A stretch of 5,137 nt of DNA from JAHHLP01 sp041609895 (GTDB lineage: Bacteria > Bacteroidota > Rhodothermia > Rhodothermales > JABDKH01), in NCBI GenBank assembly GCA_041609895.1, contig JBFIPX010000232.1, positions 1-5,137 on the forward strand. The letters are read 5' to 3'. A model generated the notes under the pieces. The model saw nothing but the letters and a program-made list of their open reading frames with translations. It searched no databases and was not told the DNA's origin. Below are positions 1-5,137 of the stretch, piece after piece; position 1 is the stretch's first letter, and each line of letters opens with the position of its first letter. The position numbers and the translations under genes were made by a program.

Positions 1-449
1 GTCGCATAGAAATCGTGCCTGACAACCGCGGGCACCTCGCGGACAAGCACGTCGCGAACAACTCCTCCGCCGGTCGCGGTCAAGGCGCCGATGATCATGA
101 CACCAATTGGGCCCAGTCCGAAGGCGGCAGCCTTGGCGGCACCAATCGCTGTGAATACGCCCAGGCCAATCGCATCCGCGAACATCACCCGGTTCCACTC
201 GCGTGCCACCCGCGGAGCCGCGATAAGCACCAGCACTCCCCCGAGGATACAGACGACGAGATAGAGCTCACTGTCGAGCGCGGCCGCTGGCGTCGCTCCG
301 AGGAGAGCGTCACGTATCAATCCACCGCCGACCCCTGTCGCCACCGCGAGGACCATCACGCCGAGGAAGTCAAGTTCGTGACGGGTGGCACGGAATCCTC
401 CAGCAACTGCAAACACGAAAGTCCCTGCAATGTCGAGCAGCTCAATCAC
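1..449 (-). CDS. TRIC/UPF0126-family membrane channel protein, partial (C-terminus beyond left edge)
   Basis: The reverse strand reads as a very hydrophobic protein with two internal homologous halves, the mark of the bacterial trimeric intracellular cation (TRIC) channel family, also called UPF0126 or YicG-like. The glycine-rich signatures GGGLIRD (residues 41-47) and GGGVVRD (127-133) occupy equivalent places in the two halves. Hydrophobic segments lie at about 4-19, 28-46, 60-78, 92-110 and 112-130. Known members form trimeric potassium-permeable channels in the inner membrane; the substrate here is inferred from the family only. The start is GTG at 449-447: an in-frame TGA lies two codons upstream, and the family normally begins with this D-x-x-G-T-F-V-F-A stretch. 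No clear Shine-Dalgarno is seen. 149 residues are visible of about 200 expected. The SWIM gene lies 70 bp upstream on the same strand, so co-transcription is possible. Confidence 0.9.
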   Translation of the reverse strand, partial: MIELLDIAGTFVFAVAGGFRATRHELDFLGVMVLAVATGVGGGLIRDALLGATPAAALDSELYLVVCILGGVLVLIAAPRVAREWNRVMFADAIGLGVFTAIGAAKAAAFGLGPIGVMIIGALTATGGGVVRDVLVREVPAVVRHDFYA

Positions 450-465
450 AAGTCACGAGTCCATC

Positions 466-492
466 GTGTCGACGTGTCGACGTGTCGACGTG
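466..492. repeat. Tandem 8-bp repeat, three copies of GTGTCGAC
   Basis: Three perfect adjacent copies of GTGTCGAC occupy 466-489, followed by a partial fourth (GTG, 490-492). Each copy contains the palindrome GTCGAC. The array fills much of the 70-bp gap between the stop of the SWIM gene and the start of the TRIC gene, both on the minus strand, so it would lie in the leader of the TRIC gene. It may simply be a slippage-prone microsatellite; a binding site is possible but unsupported. Confidence 0.85.
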
Positions 493-519
493 CCGCCGAC
501 GATAATAAAACGTGGTTTG

Positions 520-954
520 TTAATCATCACGGGATCGTCTCTGTGCATCGAGCACCCACGTTGCTATCTCTGGATGATCTTGCGCCACAGACTGCAGCAG
601 CAAGACCACTTCATCTCGACTTAGCCCCTGCATCAGTCGAGCGAGCAGTTCAGATCCTTCCAGGTCGTATTCACCTTCCAGGTATGCAAGCAGCACAGCC
701 ACTATGTGCTTGCACCAGCCGCCCGCGAAATAGGGGCAGCTGCATTCAACTTCCGAGACGCCCTGATCGTCATGACGAACCACAACCGTGTAGGGCATCA
801 TGTGGCCTCCCTTCACGTGGGCCTCGATGTGTCCTGGACCCGTTCGCCGCAGAGAGACTACCGCGCCGGCTTCGACATATCCGCGGCCCCTTTCAAACGA
901 GCCCTCGGCTGCGTAGCTCTCGATCGAGGACGCAGTTAGACCGGGTATCTTCAT
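520..954 (-). CDS. Small SWIM zinc-finger protein
   Basis: This 144-residue protein carries a SWIM zinc finger: C71-x-C73-x7-C81-x-H83, seen as CSCPYFAGGWCKH. SWIM fingers bind zinc and mediate DNA or protein contacts. In bacteria they usually form the N-terminal part of larger proteins, including Swi2/Snf2-type helicases and long uncharacterised proteins. The N-terminus (residues about 9-50, with SFERGRGYVEAGAV) has the 'repeat region entering the finger' look typical of SWIM proteins. A helical tail of about 60 residues (84-144) follows, and the gene ends at a normal TAA, so it is a short stand-alone form. No signal peptide or membrane segment is seen; cytoplasmic. The ATG at 954 is the only plausible start, because an in-frame TGA lies ten codons upstream with no ATG, GTG or TTG between. 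No strong Shine-Dalgarno is present. Partner and target are unknown. Confidence 0.9.
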   Translation of the reverse strand: MKIPGLTASSIESYAAEGSFERGRGYVEAGAVVSLRRTGPGHIEAHVKGGHMMPYTVVVRHDDQGVSEVECSCPYFAGGWCKHIVAVLLAYLEGEYDLEGSELLARLMQGLSRDEVVLLLQSVAQDHPEIATWVLDAQRRSRDD

Positions 955-1166
955 CTTAACAGTACCGTATTGTGGTGCCGCCTTTCATCCAGTGGCAGAT
1001 CCACTGCTGTTTTGTTATCTATCGTGTCACTGGTTCTGCGATGAATGTAACATAAATGTCGCTTCGTACTACGTACAAGCGCCATCACCTCGATTCGCGT
1101 CATGCCGAGATTACCCTGGCATGGTCTGCGACAATCAGAAATCTCGAAGACCCCGCCCCGCTCTAT
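955..1166. other. Spacer between divergent SWIM gene and Rieske relic; promoter region inferred
   Basis: This 212-bp stretch separates the minus-strand SWIM gene from the plus-strand redox cluster and must hold the promoters of both, if they are used. The plus frame of the Rieske relic is open back to 1056 (an in-frame TAA sits at 1053-1055), but residues encoded before 1167 resemble no Rieske N-terminus. I see no convincing -35/-10 pair, RNA gene or other protein here. The only clear structure is the inverted repeat at 990-1006. Confidence 0.5.
990..1006. promoter_or_regulatory. Inverted repeat CAGTGG-5-CCACTG, possible operator or hairpin
   Basis: A perfect 6-bp inverted repeat, CAGTGG (990-995) and CCACTG (1001-1006), flanks a 5-bp centre. 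It lies 36 bp upstream of the SWIM start codon and within the divergent spacer. On the plus strand it is followed by a loosely T-rich stretch (CTGTTTTGTT), so it could look like a weak terminator, but there is no plus-strand gene upstream to terminate. A regulator-binding dyad is the more natural reading; this is inference from position only. Confidence 0.35.
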
Positions 1167-1370
1167 ATGTCTGGTCCTGAAAATTCCCGGTTCGAATGGC
1201 TGAAAGTTTTCGAGCCGGATCAGCTTCCCGCGGGGCGGGTGACTACGGTCACATGTCGGCACCTCACTCTTTGTATGACGCGGCACGAAGGTGCCTACGG
1301 CGCCCTCAGCAACAAATGCCCCCACCAGGGAGGACCCCTTGGGGAAGGATCGATCGAAAACGGACTGCTG
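1167..1370 (+). pseudogene. Rieske [2Fe-2S] ferredoxin-like protein, N-terminal fragment
   Basis: From the ATG at 1167 the frame encodes 68 residues that match the first half of a small Rieske protein: an opening beta region (WLKVFEPDQLPAGRV, residues 11-25), then the first cluster-binding motif C51-x-H53 in CPHQGGPLGEG (51-61), then SIENGLL. A working Rieske domain needs a second C-x2-H pair about 16 residues later (typically in a CPWHG context). Here the similarity stops at 1370, and the frame continues as unrelated sequence to a TGA at 1566-1568, so no cluster could form. The start is uncertain: the frame is open to an earlier ATG at 1056, but 1167 fits the family N-terminus. No clear Shine-Dalgarno precedes either. 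The intact protein would probably have been an electron carrier of about 100-110 residues for the neighbouring TPP enzyme. Confidence 0.78.
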
Positions 1371-1375
1371 GCCGA

Positions 1376-1573
1376 GAGGAACAGCGGGCTGGAAACTGAT
1401 ATGTCTGGCAGACTTCGCTCCACAACACCAGCTTCGCCGCTTACGCAAGGATTTGTGGAGCGGGCGGATGGCGGGTTACTTCGGCCGACGAGCTGCCGGA
1501 AGCAATTCAGAAAGCTCTATCCACCGATGGACCGAGCATCGCCGAAATCATGTCCGATCCGGAGTTGATCTGA
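1376..1573 (+). pseudogene. Thiamine-pyrophosphate enzyme (acetolactate synthase/pyruvate oxidase type), C-terminal remnant
   Basis: In a different frame from the Rieske fragment, the codons ending at TGA 1571-1573 spell a typical C-terminus of a TPP-dependent decarboxylase/oxidase: WQTSLHNTSFAAYAR, then WRVTSADELPEAIQ, then DGPSIAEIMSDPELI at the end. This corresponds to the last strand-helix units of the C-terminal TPP-binding domain, where family members commonly read T-D-L-H-N-P-D-F-A. A probable upstream remnant is EEQRAGN (1376-1396), followed by an in-frame TGA at 1397-1399. Full-length enzymes are about 550-600 residues; only about 60 remain. The catalytic glutamate and the TPP/magnesium motif are gone, so no enzyme can be made. 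Its stop lies 18 bp before the next gene, the spacing of an operon. The exact subfamily and substrate cannot be told from this tail. Confidence 0.75.
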
Positions 1574-1578
1574 ACCAC

Positions 1579-1583
1579 AGGAG
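1579..1583 (+). promoter_or_regulatory. Ribosome binding site AGGAG for the 275-residue protein
   Basis: AGGAG is followed by an 8-nt spacer and ATG at 1592. It is the best Shine-Dalgarno match attached to any gene in the window. It lies just behind the stop codon of the lost TPP gene, as expected for a gene translated from the same polycistronic message. Confidence 0.7.
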
Positions 1584-1591
1584 AATTCAAG

Positions 1592-2419
1592 ATGCGATGG
1601 AAACGACTCGGACGGGTTCAGCCGGACGCGCTGGAAGACGCCCGACTGCAACTGCACTGGGCCGCGCAAATCCCGGCCTCTCTGGGTTACACGTTCGCGA
1701 ATCCGGAGCCCGACTGGAGCCATACCAGCCTCCGGTGGAATGGAAAGCGCGGCGCCCTGATGGGCACCGCAGTCGGCAGTCAGTCCGTGCGCGCAGGAAT
1801 CGATCTGACGGCCTTGGCAATCTTCGTCGTCGCAGATGACATGGAGGATTCATTGCCTCTCGAGGGCAAGTCATTATCGCAAGGGTATGAGTGGCTGTGG
1901 GACACGACATCGCAAATTGACACGATACGATCTTCCCTCGTTCGTCCGGACCATGAGATGCCCCCACATCCGGTCGGTGACAAAGCGACATTTGACTGTC
2001 CAAGAGAATCTCGCGAGGAGCTATCCGCCTGGTTTTCGAATGCAAGCCAGGTATTGGCATCCACTGCACGAAGCCAGCATTATGCGTCCGTTGTCAGGTG
2101 CTGGCCGCACCATTTCGATATCGCGACGCTGATTCGACTCGATCCGAATGATGACTCCGAGGAGGCGCGGACGATAGGCGCCGGACTCAGCCCCGGCGAC
2201 GCCGGCAGGTCAGAGCCGTACTTCTACGTGACTCCGTGGCCATATCCTGACCCGGATCAGCTCCCCGACTTGCCGGTCGGAGACTGGAATCGCGAAGGTT
2301 GGGTCGGTGCAGTACTTAGCGGTAGCGCAATCAGCTCAGCCGGAAGTGCCAGTGACCAGAAGGAACTCGTGAACCACTTTCTAGACGCGGCGATCGCGGC
2401 TTCGCGCCGGTTGCTGTAA
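1592..2419 (+). CDS. Conserved-looking protein of unknown function (275 aa)
   Basis: I do not recognise a named family with confidence. The protein is soluble, without signal peptide or membrane segments, and rich in Trp, Pro and His. Motif-like stretches are LQLHWAAQIPASLGY (19-33), DWSHTSLRW (41-49), RPDHEMPPHPVGDK (118-131), WPHHFD (171-176), SEPYFYVTPWPYPDPD (207-222) and GWVGAVL (236-242). The WPHHFD motif, followed by a proline/aromatic PYFY stretch, faintly recalls DUF5996-type proteins, but that is a weak resemblance. The His/Asp-rich motifs could bind a metal or substrate; this is inference. The ATG at 1592 has AGGAG 8 nt upstream. The gene sits 18 bp after the TPP-enzyme stop and 45 bp before the Rieske/glutamate-synthase fusion, so it very probably belongs to the same operon and may act on the same pathway. 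The frame is intact, although the genes before it are destroyed. Confidence 0.85.
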   Translation: MRWKRLGRVQPDALEDARLQLHWAAQIPASLGYTFANPEPDWSHTSLRWNGKRGALMGTAVGSQSVRAGIDLTALAIFVVADDMEDSLPLEGKSLSQGYEWLWDTTSQIDTIRSSLVRPDHEMPPHPVGDKATFDCPRESREELSAWFSNASQVLASTARSQHYASVVRCWPHHFDIATLIRLDPNDDSEEARTIGAGLSPGDAGRSEPYFYVTPWPYPDPDQLPDLPVGDWNREGWVGAVLSGSAISSAGSASDQKELVNHFLDAAIAASRRLL

Positions 2420-2464
2420 CCATCCAAACCACAAATACCATTTACTGCAACTGCGAGTAGACTT

Positions 2465-4099
2465 ATGACGGAATTGCGTACGGAGATGACGGCAAAGGTT
2501 GCTACCTGGAGTGATTTGGCTGACCGCAAGCCGGCGTATGCACTTGTGGCGAGCGTCGACCTTGTTGTCATCCGATACGGGGATAATGTTTCGGTCCTGT
2601 ACGGTCGCTGTTTGCACCGCGGCGCGTTACTGGCCGACGGCCACATCGACGGCCAGAATCTGATCTGCGGAGTACACAACTGGGACTACCGTTTCGACAC
2701 GGGCGTCAGCGAGTACAACAATGACGAGGCGCTGAAGAAATTTACGGCCTGGATCAGTCTAGACGACGACGCCGTGTATGTGGACGAGAACGAGGTTCGT
2801 TCGTGGGCGCGCTCCAATCCGCAGCCCTACGACCGTGACGCCTACCTCGGACTGTACCAGGACATTCACGGTGCTCCGGAGGAATCTCACAACAGGTACA
2901 TCCAGCAGCTGGCTCGAAATGGACTGAAGAATTTCGGGCATCATGGAAAGGTCTCGGCCATGGGCGTTCCGCTGACCGAGCTTCCGCAATGGTCCGACAT
3001 TCAGATACTGACCGCACAACTCGCAACACGACCCCTCGCCGACGACGCCGATGTGGCCACGGGACTCGTCATCGGCCCCGGTGCGGGCAAGCCGCTCAAG
3101 CTGGACATTCCCATCTTCGTGAGCGACATGAGCTTCGGCGCGCTAAGCGAGGAGGCGAAGGTGGCGCTGGCAATGGGTGCCGAGATGGCCGGCACCGGCA
3201 TTTGCTCCGGCGAAGGGGGCATGCTGCCCGAAGAGCAGGCTGCCAACTCCAGATACTTCTATGAGCTCGCCTCCGCAAAATTCGGCTGGGATCTCGACAA
3301 GGCGTGCAGCGCACAGGCGTTTCATTTCAAAGCAGGCCAGGGAGCCAAGACCGGAACAGGCGGACACCTTCCCGGCAGCAAAGTGAATGGAAAGATCGCG
3401 GACGTTCGAGGCCTCGAACCCGGCCAGGACGCCGTTAGTCCCTCTCGCTTTCCGGATCTGGTGAAACCCTCCGATTTCGCCGACCTCGCGGAGAAGATTC
3501 GCGAACGAACCGGGGGAATACCGATCGGCATCAAGATGTCCGCTCAGCACATTGAGGCAGACATCGACTTCGCTCTGGAAGTGGGCGTCGACTATATCAT
3601 TCTGGATGGTCGCGGCGGAGGTACCGGTGCCGCCCCGGAGATCTTCAAGCACAATATCTCGGTGCCAACGATGGCCGCTCTTGCCCGCGCTCGCCGTCAC
3701 CTCGACAAATCCGGCGCCGACTCCGTCACACTAGTGGCCACGGGTGGCCTCCGAACGGAGTCCGACTTCGTCAAAGCGCTTGCCCTGGGCGCTGACGGAG
3801 TGGCAATAGCGAATTCAGCAATTCAAGCGGTCGGCTGCCTCGGCATGCGCGCGTGCCACACCAACAACTGCCCGGTCGGAATCGCCACGCAGAAGAAGAA
3901 TCTTCGCTCGCGCCTTGTCATCGAAAAGTCCGCCGAGCGGCTACGCAACTACCTGCTCGCAACCGTAGACTTGATGAAGATACTCGCCCGCGCCTGCGGC
4001 CATTCGCGGCTCGCCGACTTCAGCCGGTCCGATTTAACCTCATGGAAACGAGAGATCGTGGATCTAACAGGCATAGAGTACGCAGGTGTTCGCTCATAG
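2465..4099 (+). CDS. Rieske - FMN-dependent glutamate synthase-like fusion oxidoreductase
   Basis: This 544-residue protein joins two redox modules. Residues about 10-115 form a Rieske [2Fe-2S] domain with the complete ligand set C49-x-H51-x16-C68-x2-H71 (CLHRG and CGVHNW). Residues about 150-520 match the FMN/iron-sulfur synthase domain of glutamate synthase (GltB central region): SDMSFGALS (220-228), GEGGM (249-253), GQGAKTGTGGHLPG (291-304), IGIKMSAQ (354-361), DGRGGGTGAAP (381-391), ATGGLR (425-430), and the [3Fe-4S] cysteines C458-x5-C464-x4-C469. It lacks the N-terminal glutaminase domain and the C-terminal GXGXG domain of true GltB, so it should not make glutamate from glutamine on its own. 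Family members of this size include synthase-only enzymes such as N-methylglutamate synthase subunits; the real substrate here is unknown. Electrons could pass from the Rieske cluster to 3Fe-4S and FMN. Cytoplasmic. ATG 2465 has a poor Shine-Dalgarno; ATG 2486 (residue 8) is an alternative. Last gene of the redox cluster. Confidence 0.93.
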   Translation: MTELRTEMTAKVATWSDLADRKPAYALVASVDLVVIRYGDNVSVLYGRCLHRGALLADGHIDGQNLICGVHNWDYRFDTGVSEYNNDEALKKFTAWISLDDDAVYVDENEVRSWARSNPQPYDRDAYLGLYQDIHGAPEESHNRYIQQLARNGLKNFGHHGKVSAMGVPLTELPQWSDIQILTAQLATRPLADDADVATGLVIGPGAGKPLKLDIPIFVSDMSFGALSEEAKVALAMGAEMAGTGICSGEGGMLPEEQAANSRYFYELASAKFGWDLDKACSAQAFHFKAGQGAKTGTGGHLPGSKVNGKIADVRGLEPGQDAVSPSRFPDLVKPSDFADLAEKIRERTGGIPIGIKMSAQHIEADIDFALEVGVDYIILDGRGGGTGAAPEIFKHNISVPTMAALARARRHLDKSGADSVTLVATGGLRTESDFVKALALGADGVAIANSAIQAVGCLGMRACHTNNCPVGIATQKKNLRSRLVIEKSAERLRNYLLATVDLMKILARACGHSRLADFSRSDLTSWKREIVDLTGIEYAGVRS

Positions 4100-4100
4100 A

Positions 4101-4106
4101 AGGAGG
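4101..4106 (+). promoter_or_regulatory. Orphan Shine-Dalgarno-like AGGAGG directly after the fusion-gene stop
   Basis: A perfect AGGAGG begins one base after the TAG of the Rieske/glutamate-synthase gene. A TTG codon follows at 4112 (5-nt spacer), opening a 52-codon frame that runs antisense through the DUF4286 gene and resembles nothing; a GTG at 4119 opens only 18 codons. The motif may be chance, or a scar of a downstream operon gene now lost. Confidence 0.35.
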
Positions 4107-4144
4107 CTCTTTTGCGGCGTGCCAGCGCAAGGAGAACCTGTGCA

Positions 4145-4459
4145 TCAGGATGCGTCAGCGAAGTGCTCCCGCTGAATCAGGACGCGTCGATCGGCCGTGA
4201 AGCTATGTCCGAATCGGTCTATCCCTTCCTGCCTGGCCTGCGATGCGTAGTTGTCGAAGTACTCCTGTAAAGATTTCCAATCCGCAACACGATAGTGGAT
4301 GGTCCATAGCTGGCGCCCATCCTCGGGTTCACGATAATACCAGGTGGCGTCTATGAATCCGGGATACGATACTATCTCCGGAATGTGCGATCTCAACCAG
4401 ATGGAGAACGGCTCCGCTTGACTATTGTCCACCGACAGATTGACTTCGTATATGATCAT
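4145..4459 (-). CDS. DUF4286 family protein
   Basis: The 104-residue product fits the DUF4286 family of small ferredoxin-fold-like proteins of unknown function. The expected pattern is present: a short opening strand (MIIYEVNLSV, residues 1-10), an amphipathic helix ending in WLRSHIPEIV (21-30), then GFIDATWYYRE (34-44), QLWTIHYRVADW (50-61), a helix with LQEYFDNYA (64-72), and the C-terminal RFGHSFTADRRVL (82-94). Length is normal for the family. No signal peptide; cytoplasmic. It converges on the redox cluster, its stop lying 45 bp from that of the fusion gene, and its start is only 18 bp from the divergent hydrolase start. The dimeric alpha-beta barrel-like shape suggests a role in binding or dissipating a small reactive molecule, but that is inference. 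No good Shine-Dalgarno precedes ATG 4459. Confidence 0.85.
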   Translation of the reverse strand: MIIYEVNLSVDNSQAEPFSIWLRSHIPEIVSYPGFIDATWYYREPEDGRQLWTIHYRVADWKSLQEYFDNYASQARQEGIDRFGHSFTADRRVLIQREHFADAS

Positions 4460-4477
4460 CGTTCGACACCGCGGTAG

Positions 4478-5137
4478 ATGAGCGATGTGGCTTTCGCTCT
4501 GGTTTCACCTGAGCCACAGAATCAAGATCCCGCTCCACCGCGTTTAGAGATCTCGGAACACCATACGTCCACCGCTAGCTTGCTATACTACAAGACATAC
4601 GAGATCGGTCCGGAAGCGGACTGGGTCGTCATGGTACATGGCGCGGGCGGCAGCTCGGCCATCTGGTATAAGCAGGTGCGAGATTTCAAGGACCATTTTA
4701 ACGTCCTGCTGATCGACCTGCGGGGACACGGCGAGTCCCGAAACCGAAAAGTTACCTCATTCCGCTACACGTTCGAGGACATAAGCCGCGACATCCTCGA
4801 GGTGCTCGATCATCTGGAAATACAGAGGGCCCACTTCGTCGGGATATCGTTGGGTTCGCTTATCATCCGCTCGCTCGCCGAGATCGATCCCGGCAGAGTG
4901 GGATCCATGGTTCTCGGCGGCGCGATCACGAGGCTGAACTTCCGATCTCGTGTACTCGTCGTAATCGGCAACCTCTTCAAACGCCTCGTTCCCTACCTTT
5001 GGCTTTATAAGCTCTTCGCCTGGATTATCATGCCCCGCAAGAGACACCGCGAATCCCGGGCGCTGTTCATACAGGAGGCTAGAAAGCTATGTCAGAAGGA
5101 GTTCTTGAGGTGGTTTCGGATGACGTGGACGGTCAAC
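4478..5137 (+). CDS. Alpha/beta hydrolase, partial (C-terminus beyond right edge)
   Basis: The frame runs 220 codons to the window end and reads as the N-terminal two thirds of an alpha/beta-hydrolase-fold enzyme. VMVHGAGG (residues 51-58) gives the oxyanion-hole HG motif, LLIDLRGHGES (77-87) is the usual strand-loop before helix B, and VGISLG (121-126) is the nucleophile elbow GxSxG with Ser124. The cap region starts about residue 140 and holds a hydrophobic stretch at about 141-168 (NLFKRLVPYLWLYKLFAWII) plus KEFLRWFRMTW near the edge. The catalytic acid and His are expected beyond the window. Family members hydrolyse esters, lactones, haloalkanes or C-C bonds; the substrate cannot be named. 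ATG 4478 is the most upstream plausible start, but it has no Shine-Dalgarno and the first 30 residues look unstructured (Pro/Gln-rich), so a later start such as the TTG at residue 35 is possible. No signal peptide is seen. Confidence 0.92.
   Translation, partial: MSDVAFALVSPEPQNQDPAPPRLEISEHHTSTASLLYYKTYEIGPEADWVVMVHGAGGSSAIWYKQVRDFKDHFNVLLIDLRGHGESRNRKVTSFRYTFEDISRDILEVLDHLEIQRAHFVGISLGSLIIRSLAEIDPGRVGSMVLGGAITRLNFRSRVLVVIGNLFKRLVPYLWLYKLFAWIIMPRKRHRESRALFIQEARKLCQKEFLRWFRMTWTVN

Noticed and set aside
15..959. Long plus-strand open frame of 314 codons
   Set aside because: It lies antisense to the TRIC and SWIM genes, has a low-complexity Arg/His/Ser-rich composition and matches no family; it is a shadow of two clear genes.
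1119..1135. TGGCATGGTCTGC as a sigma-54 promoter
   Set aside because: The GG and GC elements are 8 bp apart rather than the required 10, so the match fails.
951..1448. Minus-strand open frame of 165 codons
   Set aside because: It overlaps the Rieske and TPP remnants on the other strand, which have recognisable motifs, and its own product has none.
1056..1568. Single 170-residue plus-strand protein with a Rieske start
   Set aside because: Only residues from 1167 to 1370 match Rieske proteins; the rest is a wrong-frame reading of a TPP-enzyme tail, so it is better described as two gene fragments.
3143..3700. Minus-strand open frame of 185 codons inside the glutamate-synthase-like gene
   Set aside because: It is fully antisense to a strongly conserved coding region and shows no motifs of its own.
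4112..4130. Stem TTGCG-9-CGCAA between convergent genes as a terminator
   Set aside because: The stem is only 5 bp, with no T-run after it on either strand, so it does not meet terminator criteria.
4757..5047. Minus-strand open frame of 96 codons
   Set aside because: It is antisense to the alpha/beta hydrolase, whose HG, RGHGES and GISLG motifs show the true coding strand.

Overview
This is a bacterial chromosomal fragment of moderately high GC. Genes lie close together on both strands. No RNA gene, CRISPR array or insertion sequence is visible. Taxonomy is a guess: a DUF4286 protein, a TRIC-type channel, and an alpha/beta hydrolase of a style I associate with Bacteroidota/Rhodothermota-like or Gemmatimonadota-like genomes suggest an environmental, possibly uncultured lineage from those groups. 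Codon use cannot be tested by eye.

Layout. Bases 1-954 hold two minus-strand genes: the start of a TRIC/UPF0126 membrane channel gene (GTG start at 449, runs off the left edge) and, upstream of it, a small SWIM zinc-finger protein (520-954). Three tandem copies of an 8-bp unit lie between them. Bases 955-1166 are a spacer with one inverted repeat. Bases 1167-4099 are a plus-strand redox cluster: a Rieske-protein fragment, the last part of a thiamine-pyrophosphate (TPP) enzyme, an intact 275-residue protein of unknown function, and an intact 544-residue fusion of a Rieske domain with the FMN/iron-sulfur synthase domain of glutamate synthase. Converging on it is a small DUF4286 protein (4145-4459, minus). 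Starting only 18 bp from its start codon, an alpha/beta hydrolase reads off the right edge (4478-5137, plus).

The most interesting part is 1167-4099. The first half of a Rieske ferredoxin-like protein, up to just after its first Cys-x-His pair, changes abruptly at about 1371 into the C-terminus of a TPP-dependent decarboxylase/oxidase in another frame. The simplest reading is a deletion of roughly 1.5-1.7 kb that removed the rest of the Rieske gene and most of the TPP gene. The two downstream genes remain open, and the first has a good ribosome binding site placed just behind the lost gene's stop codon. The ancestral operon was therefore probably Rieske - TPP enzyme - unknown protein - Rieske/glutamate-synthase fusion. 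I know of no assigned pathway for that combination, and here it appears partly decayed (or collapsed in assembly).
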